Assembly (NCBI RefSeq): GCF_014837055.1
Contig: NZ_JACSPQ010000006.1
Coordinates: 124,001-188,000, forward strand
Reading direction: 5' to 3'
DNA length: 64,000 nt
Source of the DNA: Phocaeicola faecium
GTDB taxonomy: Bacteria; Bacteroidota; Bacteroidia; Bacteroidales; Bacteroidaceae
The notes under the pieces are model-generated. The model ran no database searches and was not told the DNA's origin. It saw only the letters and a list, made by a program, of their open reading frames with translations. A program made the translations under genes and the position numbers. Positions 1-8,694 of this stretch are shown here, in pieces; positions within the stretch are counted from its first letter, which is position 1, and every line of letters starts with the position of its first letter.

Positions 1-853
1 CCAATGTATAGTTCTTCAGCGCAGCGTCATACATCAGGTTATCCATTACCAAGCCGACTCCCACTTGTTGTTCTTCGTTAATGTTTCCGGCGATGAATCC
101 TGAAGTGTGGATAATCTTCTCTGCCCCTGAAGCAAGTCCATAAATATCATACTTGCGGTTAAAACTGCGGAATCCGCTTTGTAACGCAAATTCTACCGGC
201 AACTGCCCTTTCTGTGAAGCAACGCGGACATAACCTTCGCCCAACGTATAGTGCTGTCGTCCTGTCGTGGTCGGAGCATCCGGATTCAGATCAGTGGAAG
301 CAGGCATGTAATTAAATACCTGCGATGCAAAATCCCCACCGATTTTCAGTGAAACCTTGCGGAAATCGTGGGTATAATCTAACGCTGCATCTGTGCGGTA
401 AAAGCGCGATTTCCAGTCTTGTGTACCGGTCAGGTTAGAGATGTCACCATACATGCCGTAGAGTGATGCCATAACGCCCAGACGGTCTCGCTTGGTAATG
501 TCCCAAAGATAACTGCCTTTTACATCGGTATTATTCCGATTCCCATACGAAATGCGTGCATATCCCCTGTGTGCGTTCTCTTGTCTCATCTCCGGGTTAA
601 AGGGCTTCATCGGATTTACTTCCCATGCAGCAAACGGGTGAATCCCTGCAGCATAGTTGATTTCCTGTTTGGCTACAGCCGGTTCTTCCACTTTCGGAAG
701 AATGTTCACCTTAAAGGCATCCATCACTTCCGGATTATATTGATTTTCTACTACTACCGTACGATTAAGCGTAGAGTCTTTAGCTTGTTCTTGTGCTGCA
801 AGCGTAGTAGCAGCACAAATACCAGCACATATAATTATAACCTTTCTTGTCAT
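1..853 (-). CDS. Outer-membrane beta-barrel / TonB-dependent receptor-like protein (3' end outside window)
   Basis: Reading the minus strand from ATG at 853 gives about 284 codons open to the window edge, so the C-terminus is missing. The product starts with a short signal peptide (MTRKVIIICAGICAATTLAAQ) cut after LAAQ, followed by RTVVVENQYNPEVMDAFKVN, a stretch I associate with Bacteroidales outer-membrane proteins encoded next to large TPR proteins. The rest alternates short polar and aromatic stretches (for example RFYRTDAALDYTHDF) as in beta-barrel strands. The ATG overlaps the TGA of the upstream TPR gene (ATGA), so the two are probably translationally coupled and act together in the envelope. 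The ligand is unknown. No typical SusC plug start is visible, so it is probably not part of a PUL. Confidence 0.75.
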   Translation of the reverse strand, partial: MTRKVIIICAGICAATTLAAQEQAKDSTLNRTVVVENQYNPEVMDAFKVNILPKVEEPAVAKQEINYAAGIHPFAAWEVNPMKPFNPEMRQENAHRGYARISYGNRNNTDVKGSYLWDITKRDRLGVMASLYGMYGDISNLTGTQDWKSRFYRTDAALDYTHDFRKVSLKIGGDFASQVFNYMPASTDLNPDAPTTTGRQHYTLGEGYVRVASQKGQLPVEFALQSGFRSFNRKYDIYGLASGAEKIIHTSGFIAGNINEEQQVGVGLVMDNLMYDAALKNYTL

Positions 854-3800
854 TGTTTTTCCAGTTTTTTCAGTCGGCTTTCAATCATTTGTTCAATATC
901 GTCATTTGCCTGATAGTTCTGTTGCAAAGACAATAAGTATTGTTTTGCGTCAAGATTGCGCCCTAACTTCATGTAGACGTCAGACAGCAAGACAAAGCTG
1001 CGTGCCAGCCAGTAAGCATGAGGCGTACTGACTTCGATGTATTCCAACACCTCTTTTTCGGCTTTTGCTGTTTCGTTATTGTTGAAATAGATTTGAGCAA
1101 CGAGGTATTTTGCCTCTGCACCGTAAACATTGCGCGTATCTTTTGCCAGTACAGTCAAATCGTTCAGAGCTTCCTGTTGTTTTCCCATCTGCATACAGGC
1201 TTTGGCGCGATAGTAACGAGCCTCGTTTTCCAGTTCGGGAGCCAGCTTGGATTGTGCCAATAAAGCAGAAGCGGTAGAAATCGTTTCTTCTGCATTTTTA
1301 AGCAGGTAAGCACTGCGCAAAGCTCCGGTTTCGGCCTCCAAGCGTTCTTCTTGCGTATTTGTACGGTCTGCCATGCGCTTGTAAAGCGTTAATGCCCTTT
1401 CATAATTCTTTTCGTTATAAGCCATGTCTGCGCATATCTTCATAGCTTCAGAAGAGAACTTGCTGTCCGGATATTCAATTACTTTGTCTAAATATGCTAC
1501 GGCTTTGGCATAATCTTTCTGGTTATATGCTATCAGTCCCAGATAGTAAGAAGCATTTACGCTGAAAGCTCCCTGCGGGAACGACTGCAAATAGCGGGTA
1601 AAGCTGGTTTGGGCTTCGGCGATATTTCCACGCATGTAAACTTTTTCGGCGGCTGCATACGTAAGCGAGTCGCGCTCGTTCACATCGAAGTTTGCCCCGC
1701 CGGGCAGCGAGGAAACAAAAGCCATGTAATCGTCTACTTTATTGAGATCGATATAAATCGATTTCAAATCGCGTTGTGCCAGTCTCGCTTCTTCACTTCC
1801 CGGATATTTATTGATAACCTCTTTATAAGCAGCTATGGCTTGGTTATATTGATCGTTTTGATAATACAGCAAACCGATTTCATTGGCAGCCTTACGAGAC
1901 AGGGCACTTTCCGGATATCGCTGTACCAATAATGTATAGCGGTTAATGGCATTATTGTTATCTTCCAGCAATACGAAAGCACGCCCTTGTTCGTACAAGG
2001 CATCATCGATATACTGTGACGAAGGATATTCAGAAAGTAACCGGTTCAGGGTTTGTATCTTTCCATTGTAATCGCGCTGCAAACCTTTTACGAATGCTTC
2101 TTGGAAGAGTGAATAGTCTCCCAATGCCGGATTGACGGAAGTAGCCTGTGCATAGTGAGTACGGGCTTCATCGAATCGACGGTCGTAGAAGTAACAGTCT
2201 CCCATGCGGTTATGCGTATCGGCAATTACAGACGCATCTTTTACCGTACCCGATGATGCACAGCGTGCAAACCACGTCAGGGCGCGGGTATATTGTTTTT
2301 GCTTGAAAGCCGTATAACCTAAATTATAAAGCGCAAGCCCGTATTCGTCGCTGCTTTTGTCGGGGGTAAATTCCAAGTAAAGCCGATAATCGTTGGCAGC
2401 TTGCGAGTATTGCTCCAAGCGATATTTCGATTCGCCCCGCCAGTAGTAAGCATCAGCTTTGGTTTGTTGGTTGTATTGTCCCAACTGCAAAGAGCGGGTG
2501 AAATAGTCGGTTGCGTTCTCAAATGCTCCTTGCGCGAAAGCCTGTGTCCCGAGACGGAACAACAGTTTTTGCTTGGCTTCCAAGATACGCTTGCCGGGAT
2601 GACTGATTTTTTCAATAGACTGTAACGCCGCCATGTAGCTGCGCGTATTCATGTAGACTTCAATCAGGTAATCGTTAACCTTATCCGTATAAGCTGAGTT
2701 GGGGAATTCATTCAAGAAACGTTCAAATACCGTTACCGATTCGGCGAAAGGAGAGTAGGAGGTTTCATGGATACAAAGCGCGTAATTGTAAAGCGCCTGT
2801 TCCTTGATGCTGCGGTCGAAGTCGCTTGATGAGGCTTGTTCGAACGCCATGCGAGCCTGAGTATGTTCTTTCAGTTGCAGGTAAGCCAATCCTGTATGGA
2901 GATACGCATTCTGGGAAAGTGCATCTTTTTCTCCCACGGCTTTTCCCAGTGTGGCAGCAGCTTTCGAGTAAACCTGTGTGTGGAAATAACTCATTCCCAA
3001 TTTATAGAGCGCATTCCGTTCGGGATGCTCCGATTCATTCTGGTAAGCAGACAGCAGACGGGTAGCCGAAGCATAATCGTTCTGTCCGTAAGCCGCTTCA
3101 CCTGCCACACGCTTCATTTCCGTCACTTGTTCCTCGTTCGGGTAAGCAGCAAGGTAAGCCTCCGCTATCCGGCGTGCCGTTGGGTAATTGCCTTTTATCA
3201 GATAGATGTCTGCTATATAGTAAGGAGCAAGCGTACGGTATTTGCGGTCTTCTTCCACGGCGCGGAATCCCTCCAACGCCTTGTCGTAACGGCGTTCTAC
3301 GTAATCGATGTAAGCCAAGTTATAAACAGCATCGTTTCGGTAAGCAGAACTTACTTCTTTTAATACATTAAACCAAAAAGCTGCTTCGCTCAGGTTATTG
3401 GTCTTCAGGTATGCTGTAGCCATGCGTAACGTACAGGCATCCCGTTCTTCCTGACTAAGCATTTCGATGTCGCATGTTTTGAAATAGGCTATTGCCTCCG
3501 GATATTTGCCTTCAAAGAAATAGGCGGAAGCGATGAGCGACTGAATGCGGTTTGCGTATCGTGATTCGGGATAGTCTTCCAAATATGTTTCTAACGTATG
3601 GATACAGTCGGGCATTTTTAATTCGTATGCGGTACAAGCCAACATATATGCAGCTTCATCTCGCAGGCTTGCTTCGCCTTTCTGCTCCATGTAGCGCGAT
3701 AAGGTTTGGCGCGCAGCAGCGTAATCTTCGCGTAGAAATAATTGTTTTCCGTCATCAAACAAGCGTTCCGTTCCGGTGAGCGGTTCCGTCTGTTGTGCCG

Positions 3801-3861
3801 GAAGCGATAGGGGGAGGGCACACAGCCATCCGGCTATCCAAAGATATTTTTTATTCTTCAT
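850..3861 (-). CDS. Large periplasmic TPR-repeat protein (1003 aa)
   Basis: A signal peptide (KKYLWIAGWLCALPLSLPAQ) is followed by TPR-like helical repeats over nearly the whole length, with recurring signatures such as ALYNLG, AYYWRGESKYRLEQYSQA and YYLGLIAYNQKDYAKAVAYL. Repeats of this kind are protein-protein scaffolds. With a signal peptide, the product should sit in the periplasm or on the membrane. The start ATG (3861) overlaps the stop of the Nudix gene (ATGA), and its own stop overlaps the start of the outer-membrane barrel gene. The three genes therefore form a tight transcription and translation unit. A role in assembling or serving the barrel partner is inferred from this coupling only. 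The exact function is unknown. Confidence 0.85.
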   Translation of the reverse strand: MKNKKYLWIAGWLCALPLSLPAQQTEPLTGTERLFDDGKQLFLREDYAAARQTLSRYMEQKGEASLRDEAAYMLACTAYELKMPDCIHTLETYLEDYPESRYANRIQSLIASAYFFEGKYPEAIAYFKTCDIEMLSQEERDACTLRMATAYLKTNNLSEAAFWFNVLKEVSSAYRNDAVYNLAYIDYVERRYDKALEGFRAVEEDRKYRTLAPYYIADIYLIKGNYPTARRIAEAYLAAYPNEEQVTEMKRVAGEAAYGQNDYASATRLLSAYQNESEHPERNALYKLGMSYFHTQVYSKAAATLGKAVGEKDALSQNAYLHTGLAYLQLKEHTQARMAFEQASSSDFDRSIKEQALYNYALCIHETSYSPFAESVTVFERFLNEFPNSAYTDKVNDYLIEVYMNTRSYMAALQSIEKISHPGKRILEAKQKLLFRLGTQAFAQGAFENATDYFTRSLQLGQYNQQTKADAYYWRGESKYRLEQYSQAANDYRLYLEFTPDKSSDEYGLALYNLGYTAFKQKQYTRALTWFARCASSGTVKDASVIADTHNRMGDCYFYDRRFDEARTHYAQATSVNPALGDYSLFQEAFVKGLQRDYNGKIQTLNRLLSEYPSSQYIDDALYEQGRAFVLLEDNNNAINRYTLLVQRYPESALSRKAANEIGLLYYQNDQYNQAIAAYKEVINKYPGSEEARLAQRDLKSIYIDLNKVDDYMAFVSSLPGGANFDVNERDSLTYAAAEKVYMRGNIAEAQTSFTRYLQSFPQGAFSVNASYYLGLIAYNQKDYAKAVAYLDKVIEYPDSKFSSEAMKICADMAYNEKNYERALTLYKRMADRTNTQEERLEAETGALRSAYLLKNAEETISTASALLAQSKLAPELENEARYYRAKACMQMGKQQEALNDLTVLAKDTRNVYGAEAKYLVAQIYFNNNETAKAEKEVLEYIEVSTPHAYWLARSFVLLSDVYMKLGRNLDAKQYLLSLQQNYQANDDIEQMIESRLKKLEKQ

Positions 3862-4391
3862 GCCTTATGGTGTTTATATAAGTCCAAGAAAAGGGTAATG
3901 CCTTTACGTACCGAGTCTAATCCAAATTCGTCAGGGTTTATTCGGTCGAGTGGCATCCAGAACGAGTCTGCCACGTCATCCATCGCTTTCAGGTGGCTGT
4001 CGTCTGCTACCGTGCATAAGAAAAACTGGTCAAGCGTGTGTACCAAGAACCCTGAATATAAATATGTATTGGGCAACGAAAACAAATATTTGGCTTCGGT
4101 AACGGTTAGTCCTGTTTCTTCCTTCACTTCGCGGGCAACGCCTTCCTCTCCGGTTTCATACATGTCGATGAATCCGCCCGATAAGTCGAGGGTTCCCTTT
4201 GCAGGTTCTTTTCCGCGTCTGCAAACCAACAGTTCGTTCCGATGGTTCAGGATAAAAGCTACGGTTGCCGCACTGGAGTTGAAGTAATACGTAAATCCGC
4301 AATCCGCACATTTCTTTGATTTTTCGTTATGGATTTCAAAGCGGTGCGAACCGCACTTCGGACAGTATTTGAACAGTTCTAACGGATGCAT
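3858..4391 (-). CDS. Nudix hydrolase with N-terminal zinc ribbon
   Basis: A 177-aa protein hydrolysing nucleoside-diphosphate-linked compounds; substrate not determinable. With the start at 4391, residues C10-C13 and C28-C31 (CPKC, CADC) form a zinc ribbon like that of NADH pyrophosphatases. The complete Nudix box spans about residues 73-95: G73, E79, R87-E88, E91-E92, G94. A longer reading frame opens at 4472, but a good -7 promoter box (CAAATATA on the plus strand, 4420-4427) lies downstream of that codon, so the ATG at 4391 is the likely start and leaves a leader of about 20 nt. Its stop overlaps the TPR gene start (ATGA). Coupling of a nucleotide hydrolase to envelope genes is unexplained and may only reflect operon packing. 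Confidence 0.88.
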   Translation of the reverse strand: MHPLELFKYCPKCGSHRFEIHNEKSKKCADCGFTYYFNSSAATVAFILNHRNELLVCRRGKEPAKGTLDLSGGFIDMYETGEEGVAREVKEETGLTVTEAKYLFSLPNTYLYSGFLVHTLDQFFLCTVADDSHLKAMDDVADSFWMPLDRINPDEFGLDSVRKGITLFLDLYKHHKA

Positions 4392-4419
4392 GTCTTTTTC
4401 GTTTAATAGGTTAATTTCG

Positions 4420-4427
4420 CAAATATA
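4420..4427 (-). promoter_or_regulatory. -7 promoter box of the Nudix-TPR-barrel operon
   Basis: On the minus strand this reads TATATTTG, an exact match to the Bacteroides -7 consensus TAnnTTTG. It lies about 29 bases upstream of the ATG at 4391 and decides against the longer start at 4472. No clear -33 TTTG was found. Confidence 0.5.
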
Positions 4428-4518
4428 CAGATTTACCCCAAGTGCATGGCTATATTTTTTATATTTAACCAAAAAGAGGCGGTTACTCCTGTCATATAAG
4501 CTGTATCAGCGTTGTTTG

Positions 4519-6876
4519 TCAGCGGATTGTTTGCGAATACACTCCCGTGATACCGTTGGTGGATATGCCTTCACAGTGAACAGTAATTTCTTTGTTCTCG
4601 CGTTCGTTGAGGAAGAATGATATTTCTGCCCGTCCGTCGGCGCCGGTAGTAACCGTTGGATTCCAATAGTACGTATTGCGGGCTTGGGGGAGATTGAAAA
4701 AATCGTTGTCTGTCGCTGCGGGAAGGTAAAACGTTTTGGCCTGATTGTATCCTATCCATTGGCAAACGGCTTGCCGGGTGGTTTCTTTTTCTCCGCCGAC
4801 AGGGCGTCTGTACAGACAAATGACACCTCCGGTATTGAATCCGCCAAACATGGTGGCGGTTGGCTGTAACACTTCGATGCGCTCTATTTGTGAAATATCC
4901 ATGTCGAATACAAATTCCGGCATCCGCTGCAGGCTGCCATCTAATACGATGGAAGCCGGCGTTTTTCCGGGAGTTCCGTTTACGTGCGGAATCATCGGGT
5001 AGGCAGGGTCTCCACCATATATCATTGATATGCCCGGCACACGTCGCAAGTAGTCGATTACGCGACCACTGGCTGTGTTTGCTTCGATGTTTACTGCGTT
5101 TTTCACGAATCCTGCTCCGTATGTTCTCCGCTTTTCCATCGGGTCTGGTTTCCGTGCCGTAATTTCTACTTCGCCTAACAAAATCGGGGTTTTACCGATA
5201 CGGGGTTCGATGTACCGGTTGACTTTCCATGCGGTAGCGAATGACTGTTTGGCATCGAACGGCGTTGGCCGGTAATGCCCGGCAGGAGAGGAGTGGGGAA
5301 CGTCAAGAACAATGGGGTAGGCTTTCTCTTTCTTGTCGCGTGCAGTTAAAATGACATCTTTAGTACCTGTAAATTCAATGCCGTCTAAAACAAAACGTTT
5401 CTTTTCGTCGGGCTTTAATTCGGCATATTCCCTCAAACTATCTTGGCGCAAAATGGCTTCTATGGTAATGTCTTTTAGCTTTTTGTTGCCAAGTACATCT
5501 ACCTTGCCGCTTAACGATAGTCCTAATTCCATAGGGAACGAGGGTGGTTGGGGTGTTTCGGTAAGCTGGTCTAATTCATACCGCCGCCATCCTTGTGTGA
5601 GGAGCAACAGGTTGATACGCTCCATCGCATCGGGGCGGGCAGGATTCCAGTAGTCCGGCAGGTAGCGGAGGTTACCTTGCAGTTCGCTACCTAAAAACAA
5701 ATAAGAGGTGAGGTTAGATCGTTTGCTGGTTTGTTCTAAGGTGGCATCGACAGCTGCTAATGAGAACGCTCCCGGCTGCGGATGCCCGTTCCGGTCTGTA
5801 GAATGTAATATTAATTTTACGGATTTGTGTCCGTTCTGCTTTTCATACTTTGTACGAATCGACAAATTTAATTGTTCCGGAAAACGTACAAAAGCAAGCC
5901 TTTCCCACCATGCCTGATAAGATTCGTCGATTAGTGAAACGGTGAATGTTCCCGCCGGTAGTTCGTCGATTGGAAAACTGATGAGACCAATCTTATTGCG
6001 GGTATCTATCGGCACTTCTACGATAAGCTCCCCCTCGCGGTGTAATACGATAAACCATTGATGTGCTGATGCTTCTTTCTCTGTCAGGTTATGAGCCATT
6101 CTGATGCGGAATTTCCCGTCCCGATGCTCTGTTGACAAAACAAATCCCCGTTCCTTGCATTGGGGAAGCGGATAGGTCTGACGTATGTTGGGTAAATGAG
6201 CCTCGTAGCGCATACCGGGTTGGGGCAGGAATGAGAACAACCCTTTCCCGTGCAGGCTTGGTGAAGCAATGGCTACGGTGTCTTTCTTCTCGTTTGTAAT
6301 GAAAATTTCTTTGATATCTTCGGCATATCTTCCTGTGATTTCAAAAGCCACCCGGTTGGTCAGTCCCTCTATCATCCAGCCTCCTTCGGGAAAGAACCGG
6401 ATAGCTGCATCTTCCTTTTCGTCTGCATCTTTGCCGGTCGGTTGAGGGCCGTACACAGTCAACTCTTGGTGAAAGAACCCTTCAGGAGCGAAGTTTTGCA
6501 TCCATCGGGTGTAGGCACGTAACTGGTAATGTCCGGCAGGTAAATCTTCAGGAAGTTCCAAGCAAGCCTCTGCCCGCCCGTCCTTGAGCTTCCATCGAGT
6601 CTGTAATACAGCGTTTTGCTGCGGGTCGATAAGGTCTGCGTAAACAATTTGGCTGGCGGCGGAAGCATTTGCCGAAGAAGTTTGGTAAATTTTCATCCAA
6701 ACCGTCTCTCCGGCGTAATAATCCGTTCGGTCATGATGTATGTACACTTTTTCGATGGGCATCCGTGCTGTGTAATCGTACAGTGCTTGTTGCAAATTGC
6801 CATTGGAGGGTTGGGCGTTGACGATTTGCGTAAAAAACAGAAGAAAAAGGCAGGTGAATGGTAAGAAACGTTTCAT
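4519..6876 (-). CDS. MG2 / TonB-plug domain envelope protein without beta-barrel (785 aa)
   Basis: A signal peptide (FLPFTCLFLLFFTQIVNAQ) is followed by a macroglobulin-like MG2 region (YIHHDRTDYYAGETVWMKIY, then PAGHYQLRAYTRWM). Near residues 570-700 comes a TonB-receptor plug-like segment (GRVIDYLRRVPGI, ASIVLDGSLQR, IERIEVLQPTATMFGGFNTG, GVICLYRR). The C-terminus is again macroglobulin-like (TTGADGRAEISFFLNE). No 22-strand barrel follows the plug, so it cannot be a normal TonB-dependent transporter. Bacteroidetes encode such proteins widely, but their role is unknown to me. The start ATG overlaps the stop of the preceding lipoprotein gene (ATGA). It is the last gene of a three-gene unit running from 7645. 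Confidence 0.8.
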   Translation of the reverse strand: MKRFLPFTCLFLLFFTQIVNAQPSNGNLQQALYDYTARMPIEKVYIHHDRTDYYAGETVWMKIYQTSSANASAASQIVYADLIDPQQNAVLQTRWKLKDGRAEACLELPEDLPAGHYQLRAYTRWMQNFAPEGFFHQELTVYGPQPTGKDADEKEDAAIRFFPEGGWMIEGLTNRVAFEITGRYAEDIKEIFITNEKKDTVAIASPSLHGKGLFSFLPQPGMRYEAHLPNIRQTYPLPQCKERGFVLSTEHRDGKFRIRMAHNLTEKEASAHQWFIVLHREGELIVEVPIDTRNKIGLISFPIDELPAGTFTVSLIDESYQAWWERLAFVRFPEQLNLSIRTKYEKQNGHKSVKLILHSTDRNGHPQPGAFSLAAVDATLEQTSKRSNLTSYLFLGSELQGNLRYLPDYWNPARPDAMERINLLLLTQGWRRYELDQLTETPQPPSFPMELGLSLSGKVDVLGNKKLKDITIEAILRQDSLREYAELKPDEKKRFVLDGIEFTGTKDVILTARDKKEKAYPIVLDVPHSSPAGHYRPTPFDAKQSFATAWKVNRYIEPRIGKTPILLGEVEITARKPDPMEKRRTYGAGFVKNAVNIEANTASGRVIDYLRRVPGISMIYGGDPAYPMIPHVNGTPGKTPASIVLDGSLQRMPEFVFDMDISQIERIEVLQPTATMFGGFNTGGVICLYRRPVGGEKETTRQAVCQWIGYNQAKTFYLPAATDNDFFNLPQARNTYYWNPTVTTGADGRAEISFFLNERENKEITVHCEGISTNGITGVYSQTIR

Positions 6877-7430
6877 AATTTTTTAGCTTTATAGCCTCTG
6901 ATTTCAGTAGTTGATGTGATAGGCGGAATCGAGTCGGGGCGTGATGGATCCGGATAGCCGACTGTTGCAAGGTAAACACCTATTTCAAATTGTTCGTAAA
7001 TTAATTCTTTGATATAAAAATATCCATCTGTTGATTTTTGTGTATATTCTTTAGGATATCTGTTTGAGGGTGTTCCCGTATATATCCAGTCAATCCTGAC
7101 GTGACTTATATCTTGGTGGCATTTTATTCGGAAATAAGCAGGTTCTTTTCCATCGTCTGATGTACTTATATTGCGAGGCTCTACGGAATAAATAAGTCCA
7201 CTGCCAGATTTATAGAGTAATTCTAAAGAAATGGAAGGTGGATAGTAACTGAACGGTGATTTGTTTATTGTTGTGTCAATTTGTGTGTTTATACTACGAC
7301 TTGTAATCGTAGAAGATTTTCTGTTGTTGTTAATTTCATAGAAATCATTATTGTTACAAGAAAATAATGTTATTATGAAAAAGAATAAAAATAATGGTTG
7401 TACGGTGGATGTATTGTTGAATGTTTTCAT
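6873..7430 (-). CDS. Putative lipoprotein of unknown function (185 aa)
   Basis: The N-terminus has a hydrophobic stretch ending in LFSC (PLFLFFFIITLFSC), a lipoprotein signal, followed by an Asn-rich low-complexity linker and a compact C-terminal domain of about 110 residues (VRIDWIYTGTPSN, GYFYIKELIYEQFEIGVYLA). I do not recognise the domain. The gene begins 11 bases after the stop of a 67-codon lipoprotein frame and ends in an ATGA overlap with the MG2/plug gene, so the products probably work at the same membrane. Its base composition is more AT-rich than the neighbouring housekeeping genes. It may be a surface partner of the plug protein, but that is inferred from position only. Confidence 0.7.
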   Translation of the reverse strand: MKTFNNTSTVQPLFLFFFIITLFSCNNNDFYEINNNRKSSTITSRSINTQIDTTINKSPFSYYPPSISLELLYKSGSGLIYSVEPRNISTSDDGKEPAYFRIKCHQDISHVRIDWIYTGTPSNRYPKEYTQKSTDGYFYIKELIYEQFEIGVYLATVGYPDPSRPDSIPPITSTTEIRGYKAKKL

Positions 7431-7441
7431 AATTTAGAGAT

Positions 7442-7645
7442 TTAGTTGATAGCTTTGTAGATGTTGACCATTGCCAAACTATCTGATTCGTTTAAACGGG
7501 GAGATGAGGAGGCGGGTGGGGTATCATCGTCCGAAGAACAAGAGAAGTTGAACAAACAGAATAATAAACATACCCATCCGATAGCCGGGCTTCTGAAAAG
7601 AAAATGGATTTTCTTCTTCAGAAATTTGAAGTTAATGATTCGCAT
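7442..7645 (-). pseudogene. Short lipoprotein frame, possible truncated leucine-rich-repeat lipoprotein
   Basis: The 67-codon frame has a convincing lipoprotein signal (GWVCLLFCLFNFSC) followed by SSDDD, the acidic run after the lipid-bearing cysteine typical of Bacteroidetes surface lipoproteins. The last residues (SDSLAMVNIYKAIN) resemble the opening motif of leucine-rich-repeat lipoproteins from this phylum, where DSLALVxLYNAT is normally followed by GxNW and the repeats. Here a TAA ends the frame at exactly that point, and the next gene with its own signal peptide starts 11 bases later. It could be a real short lipoprotein, but a 5' remnant of a larger gene is a good alternative. Confidence 0.5.
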
Positions 7646-8084
7646 AGTGATTATTGATTAAGAGGTTAGATTTTTATAGGATTTTTCTTGGACTTGTGAT
7701 TTGTAATTGAACAAAGGTTTTCCTGAATGATTTTTGGCAATTTTAATAAAAATATTTAGAAAAATCAAGAAGATAAGCAAGAAATCTTATACGCTTAATC
7801 AACTTATCTGATTAGGTGTATAAGTTAAATTGTTTCTAAGGGATACGTGTAAATTGCGGCATAAAATTCATTGGGATGGATGCGGGTGTTTATCCGCATG
7901 TTTACCCCAATTCATCCGCATAAGTTGGTCAACGCAAGCCGTAGTGTTTTGACCTGTCCGAATATTGGAAAAATGTTGTCGAAAACTCTGCTTTGATGCT
8001 TGCAGGTTATAATTTGTTAGAAGATTGCCGCTAAGTTGATAAAATCGGGCGGCAAGGAGAAGGGAAGGAAGGGATAGCGAGCAT
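7646..8084. other. Intergenic stretch with two imperfect hairpins, no gene
   Basis: No convincing reading frame. An inverted repeat spans 7787-7823: arms of 15 bases begin TTATAC and end in its complement, 13 of 15 positions pair, and the loop is 7 bases. A nested hairpin spans 7870-7911, with ATTGGG/CCCAAT outside and ATGCGG/CCGCAT inside. Both sit between the DUF3836 terminator and the small lipoprotein frame. They could be decayed repeat elements or part of the leader of the lipoprotein operon. Confidence 0.5.
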
Positions 8085-8117
8085 AAAAAAAGAGGCGCTT
8101 CTCACGAAGTGCCTCTT
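8085..8117 (-). terminator. Intrinsic terminator after the DUF3836 gene
   Basis: The arms AGAGGCGCTTC (8091-8101) and GAAGTGCCTCT (8106-8116) pair around a 4-base loop. On the minus strand the stem is followed directly by a run of T (complement of 8085-8090). It ends transcription of the gene at 8155-8541. Confidence 0.8.
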
Positions 8118-8154
8118 TATAGAATAAGAGAGTTTATGAATGTTTCGTTTAATG

Positions 8155-8541
8155 TTACTTATCCATTGTGATTGTCATTTCGGGAACCAAAATGAAATCT
8201 TTCTTTCTTGCATTCCATTTGTAATATTCCGTGGTAATGCTCTTGTTACTATAAGTATAACGGATGCAGAGGTCGTTTTCCCAACGGTTCTTCATGCTGT
8301 TCCATTTCTGAGAAACGTTTTCCGTCATTCTTTGGTTGTCGTCATACTTATAATTATATTTCATATAGTTTGTCAGCATATTGCCGTCCATCTTGTAAAC
8401 GGTTTCTGAAACTTTCACTCCGTTGACTTCTTCTGCGTTATAGATTAAATTGTTATCTGGATTGGCAGAAAAAACTGTAACGTTAGCAACAAATGCAATT
8501 ACTGCAACCAATGTGATTTTAATTAAATTCAAAGCTTTCAT
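8155..8541 (-). CDS. Secreted DUF3836-type small protein (128 aa)
   Basis: A signal peptide (ITLVAVIAFVANVTVFSA) precedes a short domain rich in Tyr, Lys and Asn (VYKMDGNMLTNYMKYNYKYD, WENDLCIRYTYSNKSITTEYY). I match this from memory to DUF3836, a Bacteroides-restricted family of secreted proteins with no known function. It is monocistronic: a -7 box (TACATTTG, minus strand, 8591-8598) lies upstream and a clear terminator follows. There is no sign of partner genes. Assignment to DUF3836 is by recognition of the repeated W/Y pattern and size and should be confirmed by a profile search. Confidence 0.75.
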   Translation of the reverse strand: MKALNLIKITLVAVIAFVANVTVFSANPDNNLIYNAEEVNGVKVSETVYKMDGNMLTNYMKYNYKYDDNQRMTENVSQKWNSMKNRWENDLCIRYTYSNKSITTEYYKWNARKKDFILVPEMTITMDK

Positions 8542-8590
8542 ATCTTTATAACTTTAAGGTTTTACTTTCTTTTTGATTATCTTTACGCTG

Positions 8591-8598
8591 CAAATGTA
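8591..8598 (-). promoter_or_regulatory. -7 promoter box of the DUF3836 gene
   Basis: On the minus strand this reads TACATTTG, matching TAnnTTTG. It gives a leader of roughly 45 bases before the ATG at 8541. Confidence 0.5.
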
Positions 8599-8694
8599 GT
8601 AAAATACTTGATAATACACCTAATTTTTGCCTGAAAAAATGCAATAAATTAGCAAAGTGTTACCATTTAAAGATATGTTAACAGTTTGAACCGT

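Noticed and set aside
2836..3363. Long antisense frames inside the TPR gene and others such as 9769-10239, 12935-13687 and 18015-18644
   Set aside because: They lie wholly inside well-supported genes on the other strand, lack domains and signals, and reflect codon bias of the real gene.
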